Counted from the first letter of the stretch, positions 45,525 to 57,757 are shown. The stretch: 64,000 nt of DNA from Okapia johnstoni (GCA_024291935.2 CM044320.1:36486001-36550000), one strand, 5' to 3'. Notes: generated by a model not told the origin, from the letters alone. Made by a program: numbers and translations.

Positions 45525-45964
45525 CCTGATCTCGTCTTTACAAGGCCTGTCCTCTGTCATCAACACTGATGGCTCCAGAGAGACTGTTCTTTCCATATAT
45601 AATGACAGTTACATCCTTGTGGAGCTAAGGTGTTTATTCCAGCTTAAAAAACAGCCACAGAGGAAGCTGGATGATATCAAGTTTGCGCATGTTCACTCTA
45701 GCTTACAGTGCTTTCTTCCAGATGCAAGTTCGACAGCTCCACATGAAATATTGGCTGGAATTTGTTTGGGATTTTAGCAGCAATCATTTACAACGACTTC
45801 TTTGCCCAAGTGTCGGTGTTTATTAAGCATAATTATAGTAGTAACTTCCTAGAAATATTGTTGATCTGCATAAAGTTATTAACTATGTTAAGTAGAATGA
45901 TTATAATTAACTTCTTATCTTCTTTCTTCCCTCTTTCTTTTTTATTTAATTTAAAAATGGGAAA
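45525..45964. other. Unique sequence; tail of a chimeric open frame
   Basis: The frame 45256-45777 (+, 173 aa) starts in L1 and runs about 250 bases into non-repeat DNA. The non-L1 part (LSSVINTDGS to ILAGICLGF) has no motif I recognise. It is probably a chance fusion. Confidence 0.5.
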
Positions 45965-46150
45965 CAACCTGAGAGTAGATTTCAGGGAAACTTATCACAC
46001 AAAAATGATAATTATGTAAAGGAGATATGTTAATTAGCTTTACTGTAAAATCCATTTCACTATGTACGTATATATATTAAGTATCATGTTGTACACCTTG
46101 AATATATACAATTTTATTTTAATACATATAAATAAATGAAATTTTTAAAT
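45965..46150 (+). mobile_element. Old L1 3' UTR end, sense
   Basis: Landmarks: 'gtaaaggagatatgttaatt', 'ccatttcactatgtacgtat', 'gtatcatgttgtacacctt' and 'gaatatatacaattttatt', then an AT-rich tail. This is a typical L1M-class 3' end. Confidence 0.7.
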
Positions 46151-46287
46151 AATTAAAATACAATTATAAAGGGAATAATCTCAAGAAATCTATCCTTTAA
46201 AATATTGATATAAAAATTATAAAGACATTCAAACGTGAAATTACATAATACCACTTAGCTCTGAATATTTAAACTGTAATAAAGCTT

Positions 46288-46331
46288 GTCTCTTCTCTTC
46301 TCTTCTCTTCTCTTCTCTTCTCTTTTCTCTT
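46288..46331. repeat. (TCTTC)n pentamer microsatellite
   Basis: About eight tandem tcttc units with one tctttt interruption near the right edge. Confidence 0.95.
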
Positions 46332-47455
46332 ACGTGCCAGCATTCCAAGACCACATTTCCTTTTGGATACCTGGAAATGACCCTGAAGCAAGGAACAGAG
46401 TCTTTGTTCTGGCAGTTTTCAGTCACATGTCCAGGAGCAAGACATGAAGCTTCTTTAAGCCAAGTTTTCTCATTTGACTAAATGATCCCTGGAATTGCCT
46501 AAACAGACTCTGAAATTATATCATTTTAGAAATGATGTATAAGAATAACCATTTTCTGAAAATCAATTAGCAGTAGCCAAAATATTATGAAGAAATCATT
46601 ACTTTGTATGATTTTGAGCTAGTAATAGAATGAATAAAATCAAACATTTTAATTAGAAATGGATTGCAAAATTGTCAAGCCCTTAAGAACCAAGATCTTA
46701 GTAGCTTAATTGAGATGTCTCAAAATATTGTTTTCAATTGACTATAGAAACGGTCAGCTCATTATGTGCTTTATAAGTCTCTAGCACAGTTTGAGCAGCA
46801 GCTTATTATTTTTCAGTAAAAGTTATTTGATAGTATTCTTGATTTCATAAGAATAAAAATGTCAATAATTATAGACATTCTGTATGTGCTGTCTGTTTTC
46901 TCTCCATCCTAACCTCAAAAGTGTCACAATATTACCCTCCTCTCAGTTGCACTCAGAAATGTGGATGGAGAATGGGAATGGTTCCTTGGTATTGACCACC
47001 TACTTAGCACTGTATAGTTTTTGAGTCAGAATTTCATCAGGAAACTATATGGGAGTAATCTTTTATTTTGATGACAAGTGCCAGTTTATGGGTGTTCTTT
47101 TTGATTAGGCAAACATTTAAATCGATCTATTACAAAATTTTTGTCCTCTTATTTTTATCCAGAAGGATGCATATAATTTCATGGCTTTTTTTCCGTGTTC
47201 CAGTCAAATTTCAAATGACTAGAATTTTTTACAAGTGAAGAATTTGAAATACTTAATGAGAGATGTCAAAATAAGTAATAGATTCTTATTATTCACATAC
47301 CAGAATAAGATATCTTTTTTTTACTTTAGTACTAAAGAAGAAATCCTAAACTAATATAAATCATGAATGAATTGGAATGGGGGGAAAGTAGACAGAATTA
47401 GCAATGGTAGAAATGTTTGGGATAGAAATTATTAGGATAACTGAGAGTGTTGCTG
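46332..47455. other. AT-rich sequence, no gene seen
   Basis: No recognised repeat and no frame worth listing. Confidence 0.5.
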
Positions 47456-47673
47456 TATTGTTGCAGTTTAGTCACTCAGTCATGTCCGACTCTTTTGTGA
47501 CCCCATGGACTGTAGCCCTCCAGGCTCCTCTGTCCATGGGATTTCCCAGGCAAGAATACTGGAGCAAGTTGCCATTTCCTTCTCCAGGGGATCTTCCTGA
47601 CCCAGGGACCAAACTCATGTTTCCTACATTGGCAGTTGGGTTCTTTACCACTGAGTCACCTGAGAAACCCCTA
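47456..47673 (-). mobile_element. Bov-tA SINE
   Basis: Antisense: tail (gttgcagtttagtcactcag), then body, then head (ttctttaccactgagtcacc) on the right. Near full length. Confidence 0.95.
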
Positions 47674-49049
47674 ACTAAGAATACAGAGAAATTGGATAGT
47701 CAGGGAAATAAAGGAAAAACTTAAAGTGACTATAAACTTAAAAACAGATGTTCTTTATGAACTTGTGAATGCTTGAGAATGAGGAATTCAGAGTGACCTT
47801 CTGTTATTTTCTATTATGAGTAAAAATTTCAAATCCTATTTATTAATATAAGATGAAAATTTTTAATCAAATAAAATTCTCAATAAAAATGAAGTTCCAT
47901 ATTTATTTCTTGAGGAATGTTACATACAGTATGTGAGACCCATTCTGTTGTGTTCTCTGTGCATATGAATCTCTGGTGCTTCAGAGTCACTGGAGAAGAG
48001 AGATGGTTAATTGAGCCTGAATCTAATAGTTGCCAGCCAATGTTGTCATCACCAGGTAAGGTTTTTGTGCTATCAGAAACTTAATTTAGCAAAGGTAGTA
48101 AAAATTACACTGAAGTAGCTGGTAACCTTGGAAAAGCATTGAAATTTGCCACATGACTACTTTCTGATATAATAAATGAGAAGGTTGGTGTCCCTCGATG
48201 ACTTTCAAATAGAGTTGAAGGAATATTGTGGACTGTTGGGCCATGACAGTTTTTACTGACTTGTGGCCACATGGAAATTAAAGGAAGATAGTATAATAAA
48301 TTTTTCATAAAACTAAATCTAAGTAGTTTTTAAATCTTGAAATACGTATCTCTTAAGGTGGAACCAAGACCCTGCCCCAAGACTACACTATTGTTTCTTG
48401 ACTGCTCCTCCCTGTCTCTCCCTTCCCTTCTGTGATTAGCAACTGTTTGAACCTGCCCTTTGGAACTCTTGGAAGGATTTTTGTGCCCAGGAGCCCTACA
48501 GGTCCTCTCTGGTTTCATTATCACAGATCATCTTGGACGGGTTCTCTCTAACCACCTGGGGCCAAGTCTTTCTGTAAAAACCGAAATCAGCATTCACTAC
48601 TGTAATGTCTTTTTTTAAGTCTTCTTTTTGATCTTAAAATATTCTTTTCACATTTCCAGAACTTTTATAAAGAACTTCAATAGAGTTCCTCCCTTTGTTA
48701 AACCTTTGCCTGAACAGCAACTGTGTCTTAATCTAAGTGACCTTAGGGAGTGGATCCTTTAAAAGACAGCAGCTTATTTCAAGGATAACGAGATGGGGTT
48801 CAAACCCTCACATTGAAACCAAGTGCCCTTAAAACTGAATTCCACTGCTGAGTTTATGATTAACTTCTTTATCCAAAATTTTATTTTCTTTCTTGTCCCA
48901 TAACTTTTCCCCTCAAGATTAAGGAATATCAAAGAAAAGGAAGGATTAAAACCAAGCAGGATCCTGTGGAGCCCGTCCAGGTACCAATGCCCCTCCATGA
49001 CCCCCTGTTTCTTGTTCATAAGAAAGGCTTTAGCCTCTTAGACCTTCCC
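47674..49049. other. Unique sequence, no supported gene
   Basis: Minus frames at 48105-48308, 48330-48524 and 48774-49019 have no motif. 48360-48560 is less AT-rich and could be an unrecognised LTR piece. Confidence 0.45.
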
Positions 49050-52000
49050 TAAGTTCCAAAGAGCAGGCACAGGCAGTTATTAATCAGGAAAGGAGGGAAT
49101 GTAGAAGCAAAGAAAAAACAAATAAACAAGAAAAATAATGACAATAGTTCGGCAATAGAACACAATCCAAGTTCCTCCTCAAGGAATATACATAACAATC
49201 TGACAGATACCTTTTAGTTGTTCTTCAGGAACTAAGACACGCACTATCCCCACCAACCCAACCCAGGTGGAGGATGGTGACTACACACCGAACACAAGCA
49301 CACAGACCCCAGACTGGTTGGAACTCAGTTCAGCTCAGTTCAGTCGTTCAGTCCTGTCCGATTCTGCGACCCCATGGACTGCAGCACGCCAGGCTTCTCT
49401 GTCCATCACCAACTCCAGGCTTACCCAAACTCATGTCCATCGAGTCAGTGATGCCACCCAACCGTCTCATCCTCTGTCGTCCCTTCTCCTCCTGCCTTCA
49501 ATCTTTCCCAGCATTAGGGTCTTTTCCAATGAGTCAGTTCTTCACATCAGGTGGCCAAAGCATTGGAGTTTCACCATCAGTCCTTTCAATGGATATTCAG
49601 AACTGATTTCCTTTAAGATTGAAGGTTTGATCTCCTTGCTGTCCAAGGGACTCTCAAGAGTCTTCTCCAACATCACAGTTCCAAAACATCAATTCTTTGG
49701 CACTCAGCTTTCTTTATAGTGCAACTCTCGCATCCGTACATGACTACTGGAAAAACCATAGCTTTGAGTAGATGGACATTTGTTGGCAAAATAATGTTTC
49801 TGCTTTTTAACATGCTGTCTCGGTTGGTCATAGCTTTTCTTCCAAGGAGCAAGCATCTTTTAATTTCATGGCTGCAGTCACCATCTGCAGTGATTTTGGA
49901 GCCCAGAAAAATAAAGTCTGTCACTGTTTCTATTGTTTCCTGATCTATTTGCCATGAAGTGATAGGACCAGTTGCCATGATCTTAATTTTCTAAATGTTG
50001 AGTTTTAAGCCAACTTTTTTAGTTTCCTCTTTCACTTTCATCAAGAGGCTCTTTAGTTCTTCTTCTCTTTCTGACATAAGGGTGGTATCATATGCATATC
50101 TGAGGTTACTGATGTTTTTCTCAGCAGTCTTGATTCCAGATTGTGCTACATCCAGCCCAACAATTCACATGATATACTCTGCATATAAGTTAAATAAGCA
50201 AGGTGACAATATACAGCCTTGATGTACTCCTTTCCCCAGTCTGTTGTTCCATGTCCAGTTCCAACTGTTGCTTCTTGACCTGCATACAGATTTCTCAAGA
50301 GGCAGGTCAGGTGGTCAGGTCCCATCTCTTGAAGAATTTTCCACAGTTTGTGTGATCCACATAGTCAGAGACTTTGGCGTAGTCAATAAAGCAGAAGTAG
50401 ATGTTTTACTGGAACTTTCTTGCTTTTTCGATGATCCAATGGATATTGACAATTTGATCTCTGGTTCCTGTGCTGGTTTTCTAAAACCAGCTTGAACATC
50501 TGGAAGTTCACCGTTCACATACTGTTGAAGCCTCACATACTGTTCGAGAATTTTGAGCATTACTTTGCTAGTATGTGAGATGAGTACAACTGTGCGGTAG
50601 TGTGAGAATTCTTTGGCATTGCCTTTATTTGGAATTGTAGTGAAAACTGACCTTTTCCAGTCCTGTGGCCACTGCTGAGTTTTCCAAATTTTCTGGCATA
50701 TTGAGTTCAGCACTTTCACAGCATCATGCTTTAGGATTTGAAAGAGCTCAACTGGGATTCCATCACCTCCACTAGCTTTGTTAATAGTGATCCTTCCTAA
50801 GGCTCACCTGACTTTGCATTCCAGAATATCTGGCTCTGTGTGAGTGATCACACCATTGTGGTTATTTGCGTCATGAAGATCTTTTTTGTACAGTTCTTCT
50901 ATGTATTCTTGCCACCCCTTCTTAATACCTTCTGCTTCTGTTAGGTCCACACCATTTCTGGCCTTTCTTGTGCCCATTTTTGCATGAAATGTTCCCTTGG
51001 TATCTCTAATTTTCTTGAACAGACCTCTAGTCTTTCCCATTCTATTGTTTTCCTCTATTTCTTTACATTGATCACTGAGGAAGGCTTCCTTATCTCTCCT
51101 TGTTATTCTTTGAAACTCTGCATTCAAATGGGTATATCTTTTCTTTTCTCCTTTGCTTTCGCTTCTCTTCTTTTCTCAGCTATTTGTCAGGCTTCTTCAG
51201 ACAACCATTTTGCCTTTTTGCATTTCATTTTCTTGGGGATGCTCTTGATCACTGCCTCCTATACAATGTCATGAACCTCCATCCATAGTTCTTCAGGCAC
51301 TCTATCTACCAGATCTAATCTTTTGAATCTATTTGTCACTTCCGCTGTATAATCATAAGGGATTTGATTCAGGTCATACATGAATGGTCTAGTGGTTTTC
51401 CCTACTTTCTTCAATTTAAGTCTGAAGTTTGCAAAAAGGAGTTCGTGATCTGAGCCACAGACAGCTCCCAGTCTTGTTTTTGCTGACTGTATAGAGCTTC
51501 TCCATCTTCGGTTGCAAAAAATATAATCGATCTGATTTCGGTGTTCACCATCTGGTGACGTTCATGTATAGAGTTTTCTCTTGTGTTATTGGAAGAGGGT
51601 GTTTGCTATGACCAGTGCATTCTCTTGGCAAAACTCTGGTAGCCTTTGACCTGCTTCATTTTGTACTCCAACACCAAATTTGCCTGTTACTGCAGGTATT
51701 TCTTGACTTCCTACTTTTTCATTCCAGTCCCCTGTAATGAAAAGGATATCTTTTGGGGGTGATAGTTCTAGAAAGTCTTGTATGTCGTCGTAGAACTGTT
51801 CAACTTCAGCTTTTTCAGCATTACTAGTCAGGGCATAGACTTGGCTTACTATGATATTGAATGATTTTGCCTTGGAAACGAACAGAGATCTTTCTGTCAT
51901 TTTTGAGATTGCATCCAAGTACTGCATTTGGACTCTTTTGTTGACTATGAGGGCTACTCCATTTCTTCTAAGGGATTCTTATCCACAGTAGTAGATAAAA

Positions 52001-52300
52001 TGGTTGGAACCAGAAGGTTGATAATTGAGATTCTTGAAACACAACTCTGTTACCTCACCACCAACCAATCAGAAGAAAGTCAGGAATCCTAACTTGTAAA
52101 CTTCACCCTAAATATAGCCTTTAGAAACCCTCCCCTGGAAACCTTGAAGCAGTTCAGGTCTTTTGAGCATGAACTCCCCCTAGTTCTTGCTGGACCCCAC
52201 AATAAATGCTGTACTCCCCTTCACCACAGCCCAGTGTCAGTAATTTTGCTTTGCTTTTTGATTGGTAAGAAAACCCAAGTTCTATTTGATAAAACAGCAG
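49050..52300 (+). mobile_element. Solitary ERV LTR, split by a long antisense BovB
   Basis: The left part (about 49050-49324) is U3-like. The right part (52001-52300) has 'caaccaatcagaagaaagtc', a TATA-like 'aatatagcc' at 52113-52121, 'ggtcttttgagcatgaactc', a poly(A) signal aataaa at 52201-52206 and a 'ccttcaccacagcccagtgtc' R/U5 part. The same family appears twice near 59.2 and 59.8 kb. It looks like a gamma-type (class I) ERV LTR. No gag, pol or env sequence. The left limit is soft. Confidence 0.6.
49315..52010 (-). mobile_element. BovB LINE, 2.68 kb, with exact 10-bp TSD
   Basis: The body is 49325-52000. TGGTTGGAAC lies at 49315-49324 and 52001-52010. On the minus strand it starts in the endonuclease domain ('IYYCG' point), so only about the first 0.5 kb of BovB is missing. 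The endonuclease frame (51927 to 51586, 113 aa) keeps GDWNEKVGSQE and 'GQRLPEFCQENALVIANT'. The reverse-transcriptase catalytic box reads YAYD (first Asp to Tyr), with further shifts. Inactive. The tail is the TGAAC type. Confidence 0.96.
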
Positions 52301-52339
52301 ATGCCAGTAATTCAAAGAAACCTCCTTCAGTTCACAACT

Positions 52340-53044
52340 GAAAAGATGCTCTTCTTTTGAGAGACTGTATCCAGTCCCATCACTTCATGGCAAATAGATG
52401 GGGAAACAGTGGAAACAGTGTCTGACTTTATTTTGGGGGGCTCAAAAATCACTGCAGATGGTGATTGCAGCCATGAAATTAGAAGACTCTTACTCCTTGG
52501 AAGGAAAGTTATGACCAACCTAGATGGAATATTAAAAAGCAGAGACATTACTTTGTCAACAAAGGTCAGTCTAGTCAAGGCTATGGTTTTCCCAGTAGTC
52601 GTGTATGGATGTGAGAGTTAGACTATAAAGAAAGCTGAGCGCAGAAGAATTGATGCTTTTGAACTGTGGTATTGGAGAAGACTCTTGAGAGTCCTTTGGA
52701 CTGCAAGGAGATTCAACCAGTCCATCCTAAAGAGATCAGTCCTGGGTGTTCATTGGAAGGACTGATGTTGAAGCTGAAACTCCAATACTTTGGCCACCTC
52801 ATGTGAAGAGCTGACTCATTTGAAAAGACCCTGATCCTGGGAAAGATTAAGGGCAGGAGGAGAAGGGGGCGACAGAGGATGTGATGGTTGGATGGCATCA
52901 CCAACTCAATAGACATGGGTTTAGGTAGACTCCGGGGGTTGGTGATAGACAGGGAGGCCTGGCGTACTGCGGTTCATGGGGTCGCAAAGAGTCGGGCACA
53001 ACTGAGCAACTGAACTGAACTGAACTGATAGTAAGAAAAGATTC
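52340..53044 (+). mobile_element. BovB 3' fragment with TSD
   Basis: The body is about 52350-53034, from 'actgtatccagtcccatcac' to a TGAAC-type tail. GAAAAGATGC (52340-52349) and GAAAAGATTC (53035-53044) are the duplication with one difference. The body is close to consensus but has a stop in the GCESWT block (gagagttagac). Confidence 0.93.
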
Positions 53045-53051
53045 AATTATT

Positions 53052-53213
53052 AAAACACAAACATATGGTGAGGTAGGGTGGGAAATAGGATGGAGGTTCA
53101 AAAGGGTGGGGACATATCATAGCTGATTCTTGTTGATGTATGGCAGAAACCAACACAATATTGTAAAGCAATTATTCTCCATTAATAATAAATAATTTTT
53201 AAAAAAAAACACA
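53052..53213 (+). mobile_element. Ruminant L1 3' end, about 146 bp
   Basis: 'ggtggggacatatcatagct', 'gttgatgtatggcagaaacc' and 'aatattgtaaagcaattatt' are the L1 3' end, with an A-rich tail. AAAACACA flanks it (53052-53059, 53206-53213), though the right copy merges with the poly(A). Confidence 0.9.
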
Positions 53214-53699
53214 GCCATTACACCTGTGTGATGAAAAACACTTTCCAATCTAAGAGACCAGTGGAGTGCATCTGAAAGAATTTTGTTCTATGCAAAGAAA
53301 ATTATCACTATTTTAGAAACCATGATATCATCTTTTTTTATTCCTTATATGAAATAGTATCTAAGAACCTAAGACTAAGTTTATACTTATTTCCTCAAGT
53401 ACAGATGTCTTTATAAATTTGTCTATGCTGAATAATGTTGGGATGAGTTTAGCAGTCACTGCTATGAGTCAGCACAGTGCTTTGGTTTATGTAGAATCTG
53501 CATAAAACCACATCTCTTCAGTCCTTCTCCTGTGTTTACCATTTACTATGTACATGACTTTGGGCAAGTTAACTATGATATTGTGATTTATAAGGAGAAA
53601 TATATATATTTAGTCTTCATCCCTTGTCCAGGAACAAAGCTTCTAAAGTATTGAGAGGCATAAAGCTGTCTTTTGTTATGTCAGTGCAGTGACAGTAAC
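53214..53699. other. Unique sequence, no gene seen
   Basis: No repeat recognised. Confidence 0.5.
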
Positions 53700-54325
53700 C
53701 TAAGAAGTAGGGAATGAATGGTGCTGGTTGCCAGGGGAACCAATGGTATGAGAGAAGAGTGGCAACTTTCACTTCCACCCACTCCCCACCAACTCCTGAG
53801 TGGAAAAAGAGGCTAGAGATGGAGATCAATCACCAATGGTCAGTGATTTAATCAATCATGCCTGTGAAATGAAGCCTCCATTAAAAAACAAAAGGGTAGG
53901 CCTACTTCAGAGAGCCTCCAGTTTGATGAGCACATGGGGGTTCAAGGAGAATGCACCCCTGCAAGAGACATGGGAACCCCATACTCTTTCCCCATACCTT
54001 GCCCTAGGCATCTCTTCCATCTGGCTATTCCTGTGTCATACACTTTTAAACTGGTAATTTCATAAGTAATATTTTCACCGAAGTTCTGTGAGACATCCTA
54101 GCAAATAAATAAAACTCAAGGAGCAGGTACTGGTAACCTCCAATGTACAGTAGTTCAGAAGCATGGATAAAAACCTGGAGTTGTGATTTGCATCTGAAGT
54201 GGGTGATGCGGCAGTATCGTAGGGCTGAACCCTTACCTGTGGGGCCTAATAGGACATTCAGCTGGTGTCAGAGAATTGCTTGATAGTGTCAGAGACATGT
54301 TGGAGTTATGTCAGAATTATATACC
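53700..54325 (+). mobile_element. ERVL LTR (MER21-like), solitary
   Basis: Strong landmarks in order: 'agatcaatcaccaatggtca', 'gatttaatcaatcatgcctg', 'atgaagcctccattaaaaaa', 'ctaggcatctcttccatctg', 'actggtaatttcataagtaa', 'ttctgtgagacatcctagca' and 'tcagctggtgtcagagaatt'. The aataaa at 54107-54112 is in place for a poly(A) signal. No internal genes. Frame 53800-54057 is not coding. Confidence 0.7.
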
Positions 54326-54329
54326 TAAT

Positions 54330-54420
54330 AATTTGGCTTCCATTTCCTCATCTGTAAATTGGGTATGAGGACAAAATAAGACAAAACATGCCAGCCGTTA
54401 GTATCATTACTATGAACTAA
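54330..54420 (+). mobile_element. MIR fragment
   Basis: 'ccatttcctcatctgtaaat' followed by 'gggtatgaggacaaaataag' is the MIR 3' half. Confidence 0.7.
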
Positions 54421-55434
54421 GGAGTGAGGTACAGAGACAGCAAGACTGGCCCTGACTTGGAGGGATTGCAGCAGGTGGTACAGACCCCTGAACACAAGTC
54501 TGCACAGGAACTGTGTGGTCAGAGCATAAAGTCAGGCCTCCAAAGATGCTTCTCTTTCAGACCTACATCAAGTTTCAAAAAATAAGTCCCTAATTGGCCA
54601 TAATGGGTTAAACCCAAGAGCTAACTGTACAGAAGGTCAGCCATGGCTCCCACTCAGTCACTTGATCACACAGGTACATAACCAATATACAAACAACTGC
54701 TCTGTACCCAGACAACCGCTCTGTTTTTCACTTCCAGTACAGTATTACATAAGAGATTCAACACTTTGTTATAAAATAGGCTGAGTCAGATGAGTTTGCT
54801 AATTATAACCTAATAAAATGAGCACATGTAATGTAGGCTATGATGTTCGATGGGTTAAGAGTCTTAAATGCATTTTCAACTTATGATATTTTCAACTAAT
54901 AATGGCCTTGTTGGGATGTAACCCCATGGTAAATTGAGGAAATCTGCAGTGATTTCATTCACTTGCATATCAAAGGCCTAACTGCCAATCTTGAAAAAAT
55001 CTGCTTCAGCAAATTAGGAGAAATGTCAACAGTTTGGGTGAAGATAATGTTTTGACAGAGGTCCTGCCCTCAGTTCCAAACTATAAACCCACTGGACCAC
55101 TCCTAGGACATATGGCTTCACCAAGGCCTGTCTAATTATAGGAGATGGTTTTGGCTGGCAATACAAGAAGCAGTCTTACAAAATACCTTAGTATAAGCCT
55201 TTGTCTTGGAGAAAATTCAAATTCTGATAAAGTTCCAGCCTTTGTTAAAAGAGTTTCTTTGCTCTTAAAGAGTCCCAGTGTCCAGGGTATTTCAGGATTA
55301 CAGTTCTCCCCACAGTTTCCACTGGCAAGAACCTTACACATGAGAAGCATAAATATCCAGCACCATGTTTCACAATATGGCTGATGAGGGCTTTCATTTA
55401 TTGGGATGCTGTGCTCAATGATTGACATATTTTA
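54421..55434. other. Unique sequence, no supported gene
   Basis: The minus frame at 55132-55428 (98 aa) and its plus-strand partner have no motif. No repeat named. Confidence 0.5.
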
Positions 55435-55570
55435 ATTCAGTCTTTGTAATTCCACTTTACACTGAGAAATCTGAGGGTCAGCAAGAATGAGCAGGCTGCA
55501 CAAACTGACCCAGCTACCAAGAAGGGAGCCAAGATTTGGGCACACATCTGACTTAAAAGCCAAAGAATTC
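55435..55570 (+). mobile_element. MIR fragment
   Basis: 'ccactttacactgagaaatc', 'gagggtcagcaagaa', 'gaagggagccaagatttggg' and 'atctgacttaaaagccaaag' lie in MIR order. Confidence 0.65.
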
Positions 55571-56065
55571 ATCAATAGTTGCTTTTATGTTCCCCACCTA
55601 AACTAGACCCAGTGTAAGCCAAAGAGAAAAGTTCATAATACTGCTATAAGGAGTTTTCTTTAATTCCTACTAATAAGAAACCATATGATGTCCATACCTG
55701 AGGATGATGACTGCATATCTTCATCTGGGTGTAGTTACACTCCATGCCACATTATTCTTGTCTGAATTAAAACAATGTAACTCAAACTCATCAATGTTTC
55801 CTCCAAAATCTTCAAAATACCAAGAAATACATAAAAGAAAATATCTTTTCTCGTATCCAGTTTGTAGACTTTCTGAAACTTGCTTATGAGTGCCCATGGA
55901 CCACAGGTTAAGAACCCATGGCCTCGATCAGGAGGGAAAGCTAAGACTGGAACCACATCTCTGCCACATAGGAGGTCTGGTTATTTGCTCATTAGGATAA
56001 AATTGATGTACTCTGAGATAGTTATCTCACTATAGTTCAAGGACAAAAAAAATAGCACTTCATAC
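55571..56065. other. Unique sequence, no supported gene
   Basis: 'ggaccacaggttaagaaccc' near 55898 hints at the end of an old hAT element, but the rest does not support it. Confidence 0.4.
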
Positions 56066-56260
56066 CAGAAGTTGGCAAACTACCATCTCTGGGTCAAATC
56101 CAGTCCTCGCCCACCCCACCCCCAACATGTTTGTTTTCTCTGTAGCTGCATTCATGCTGTAATGGCTGAGTTGAGTGACAGAGATCATATGACCTGCAGA
56201 GCCAAACACTTCTACTCTCTCGTCCCTAATAGAAAGTTCCCCAACCCCTCATCTAAATCA
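56066..56260 (-). mobile_element. hAT-Charlie-type non-autonomous remnant
   Basis: The ends are inverted: CAGAAGTTGGCAAACTA on the left, and the complement of 'gttccccaacccctc' on the right. The interior 'tgtagctgcattcatgctgt', 'ggctgagttgagtgacagag' and 'tatgacctgcagagccaaa' fits a common mammalian Charlie-type short element. No clear 8-bp duplication remains. Strand is given relative to the usual consensus and is uncertain. Confidence 0.65.
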
Positions 56261-56486
56261 TCCTCTCCTCCTGCGGGAAGTAAGTTCCAGTTTGCTGTTC
56301 TTTAAATTCCTGAACCAGGGAAAGCAGCAGACCTACTGCAGAGAATATAAACTCTGGGAGAGCAAAATCCTCATCTGTTGGTTTTCCCATGGTGCTTCTT
56401 GGTTTCACATAGCAAATTGGCTTGGGGCCTCAGAACTGATTCTGTTCATGTACAAGTGATAGTTAAATGTAATCTCTAAGACATCT
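56261..56486. other. Unique sequence, no gene seen
   Basis: No repeat or frame recognised. Confidence 0.5.
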
Positions 56487-56534
56487 AATCAAAGCTGTGG
56501 TTTTTCCAGTAGTCATGTATGGATGTGAGAGTTA
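56487..56534 (+). mobile_element. Isolated 48-bp BovB fragment without a 3' end
   Basis: 'aatcaaagctgtggtttttc' through 'gtatggatgtgagagtt' matches the BovB coding region at high identity, with no BovB on either side. Because it lacks the 3' end needed for normal target-primed insertion, it is more like a captured filler or a deletion survivor. Confidence 0.85.
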
Positions 56535-56650
56535 TTTTCTTTTTGTTCAATGTATAATAGAAGACAGGAATATAGTAAGGAAAAATGTTACAGAAGGATC
56601 TTACAGTAGAATCCAAAAGAAAAAAAGTGCTTTCCTGGGGTTGAGTAATT

Positions 56651-56890
56651 CCATCCATCTCTGGTGGTTGTGGTTTACTCACTCAGTCATGTCCAACTCT
56701 TTGCAACCTCATGGACTGTAGCCCACCAGGCTCCTCTGTCCATGGGGATTCTCAAGGCAAAAATACTGGAATGGGTTGCCATGACCTCTTCCATGGGATC
56801 TTCTCCACCCAGGGATTGAAACTGGGTTTCCTGCATTGCAGGTGAATCCTTTACCAATTGCGCTATCAGGGAAACCCTCCACCCATCTCT
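56651..56890 (-). mobile_element. Bov-tA SINE with 12-bp TSD
   Basis: The body is 56663-56878, antisense. CCATCCATCTCT (56651-56662) and CCACCCATCTCT (56879-56890) are the duplication with one difference. Confidence 0.95.
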
Positions 56891-57179
56891 ACTTGGCTAT
56901 TATAAATATTATCACTTCCTCTTGCTGACCCTGACAAGTACTCTGCTCTTTTCATACTTCCACAGAACCATTTGTATATTCCTCATTTGAAACGTAAATC
57001 AGAGTAACTATACTAACTGAAAAAGGATAAATTCCAATAAGAAGCCATCTATATCAGTGCAGTAATAGACACGCTTAAACACATTAAGAAGAAGATAGTC
57101 TTCTAGCCTATGCTGTCTTTGATACTGACATCTTAGCAATCACTTTTTACATTTAGATAGGTAGGATTTTTCTGGATAG
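56891..57179. other. Unique sequence, no gene seen
   Basis: Short stretch without recognised content. Confidence 0.5.
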
Positions 57180-57344
57180 AAAACAACAGAAATTTTTTTC
57201 TGTCACAATTCTGGAGGCCAGAAATCTGAAATCAAGCCGGAGAGTGTTTGCTTCTTTCTGGAAGCTCTGAGGGGCCATTTATTTCACACTTTTCTACTAT
57301 CTTCTGGCTGCTGCTGACAATCACTGGAGTTCCTTGGTCTGTAG

Positions 57345-57432
57345 CTGTGCTGTGCTTGGCTAAGTCACCTCAGTCACCTCCGACTCTTTGCAACTCTATG
57401 GACCGTAGCCCACCAGGATCCTCTGTCCACGG
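57345..57432 (-). mobile_element. Bov-tA/Bov-A 3' fragment in MLT1
   Basis: Antisense tail and 3' body only ('gtcacctccgactctttgca', 'ggatcctctgtccacgg'). 5' truncated, about 88 bp, with no clear duplication. Confidence 0.85.
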
Positions 57433-57533
57433 TTTGAAACTACGTAACTCCAAACTGGCCTTCACCTTCACATGGCCTTCTCCTCTGTGTCTCCTCTTTT
57501 TCTTATAAGGACACTTCTCATTGAATTAAGACT

Positions 57534-57757
57534 CACTTGGATAATGGGCTTCTCAGGTGGCACAGTGGTAAAGAATCCACCTGCCAATGCAGGAGACATA
57601 AGACACAGGTTTGTGGGTCGCGAAGATCCCCTAGAGTAAGAAATGGCAACCCGCTCCAGTATTCTTGGCTGGAAAATTCCATGGATAGAGGAGCCTGGCA
57701 GGCTCTATGGGGTCACAAAGAGTAAGACAGGATTGAGTACACACACACTTGGATAAT
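57534..57757 (+). mobile_element. Bov-tA SINE with exact 12-bp TSD
   Basis: The body is 57546-57745. CACTTGGATAAT lies at 57534-57545 and 57746-57757. Box B is deleted (caggtttgtgggtcg), so the copy could not be transcribed from its own pol III promoter. Confidence 0.96.

Noticed and set aside
45256..45777. 173-aa plus-strand frame
   Set aside because: The first half is the inverted sense piece of a twin-primed L1 and the rest is unrelated flanking DNA with no motif. It is a chimera by chance.
49050..52300. Possible provirus with internal genes between LTR parts
   Set aside because: The DNA between the LTR parts is a BovB with its own target duplication. No gag, pol or env-like sequence is present, so it is a solitary LTR.
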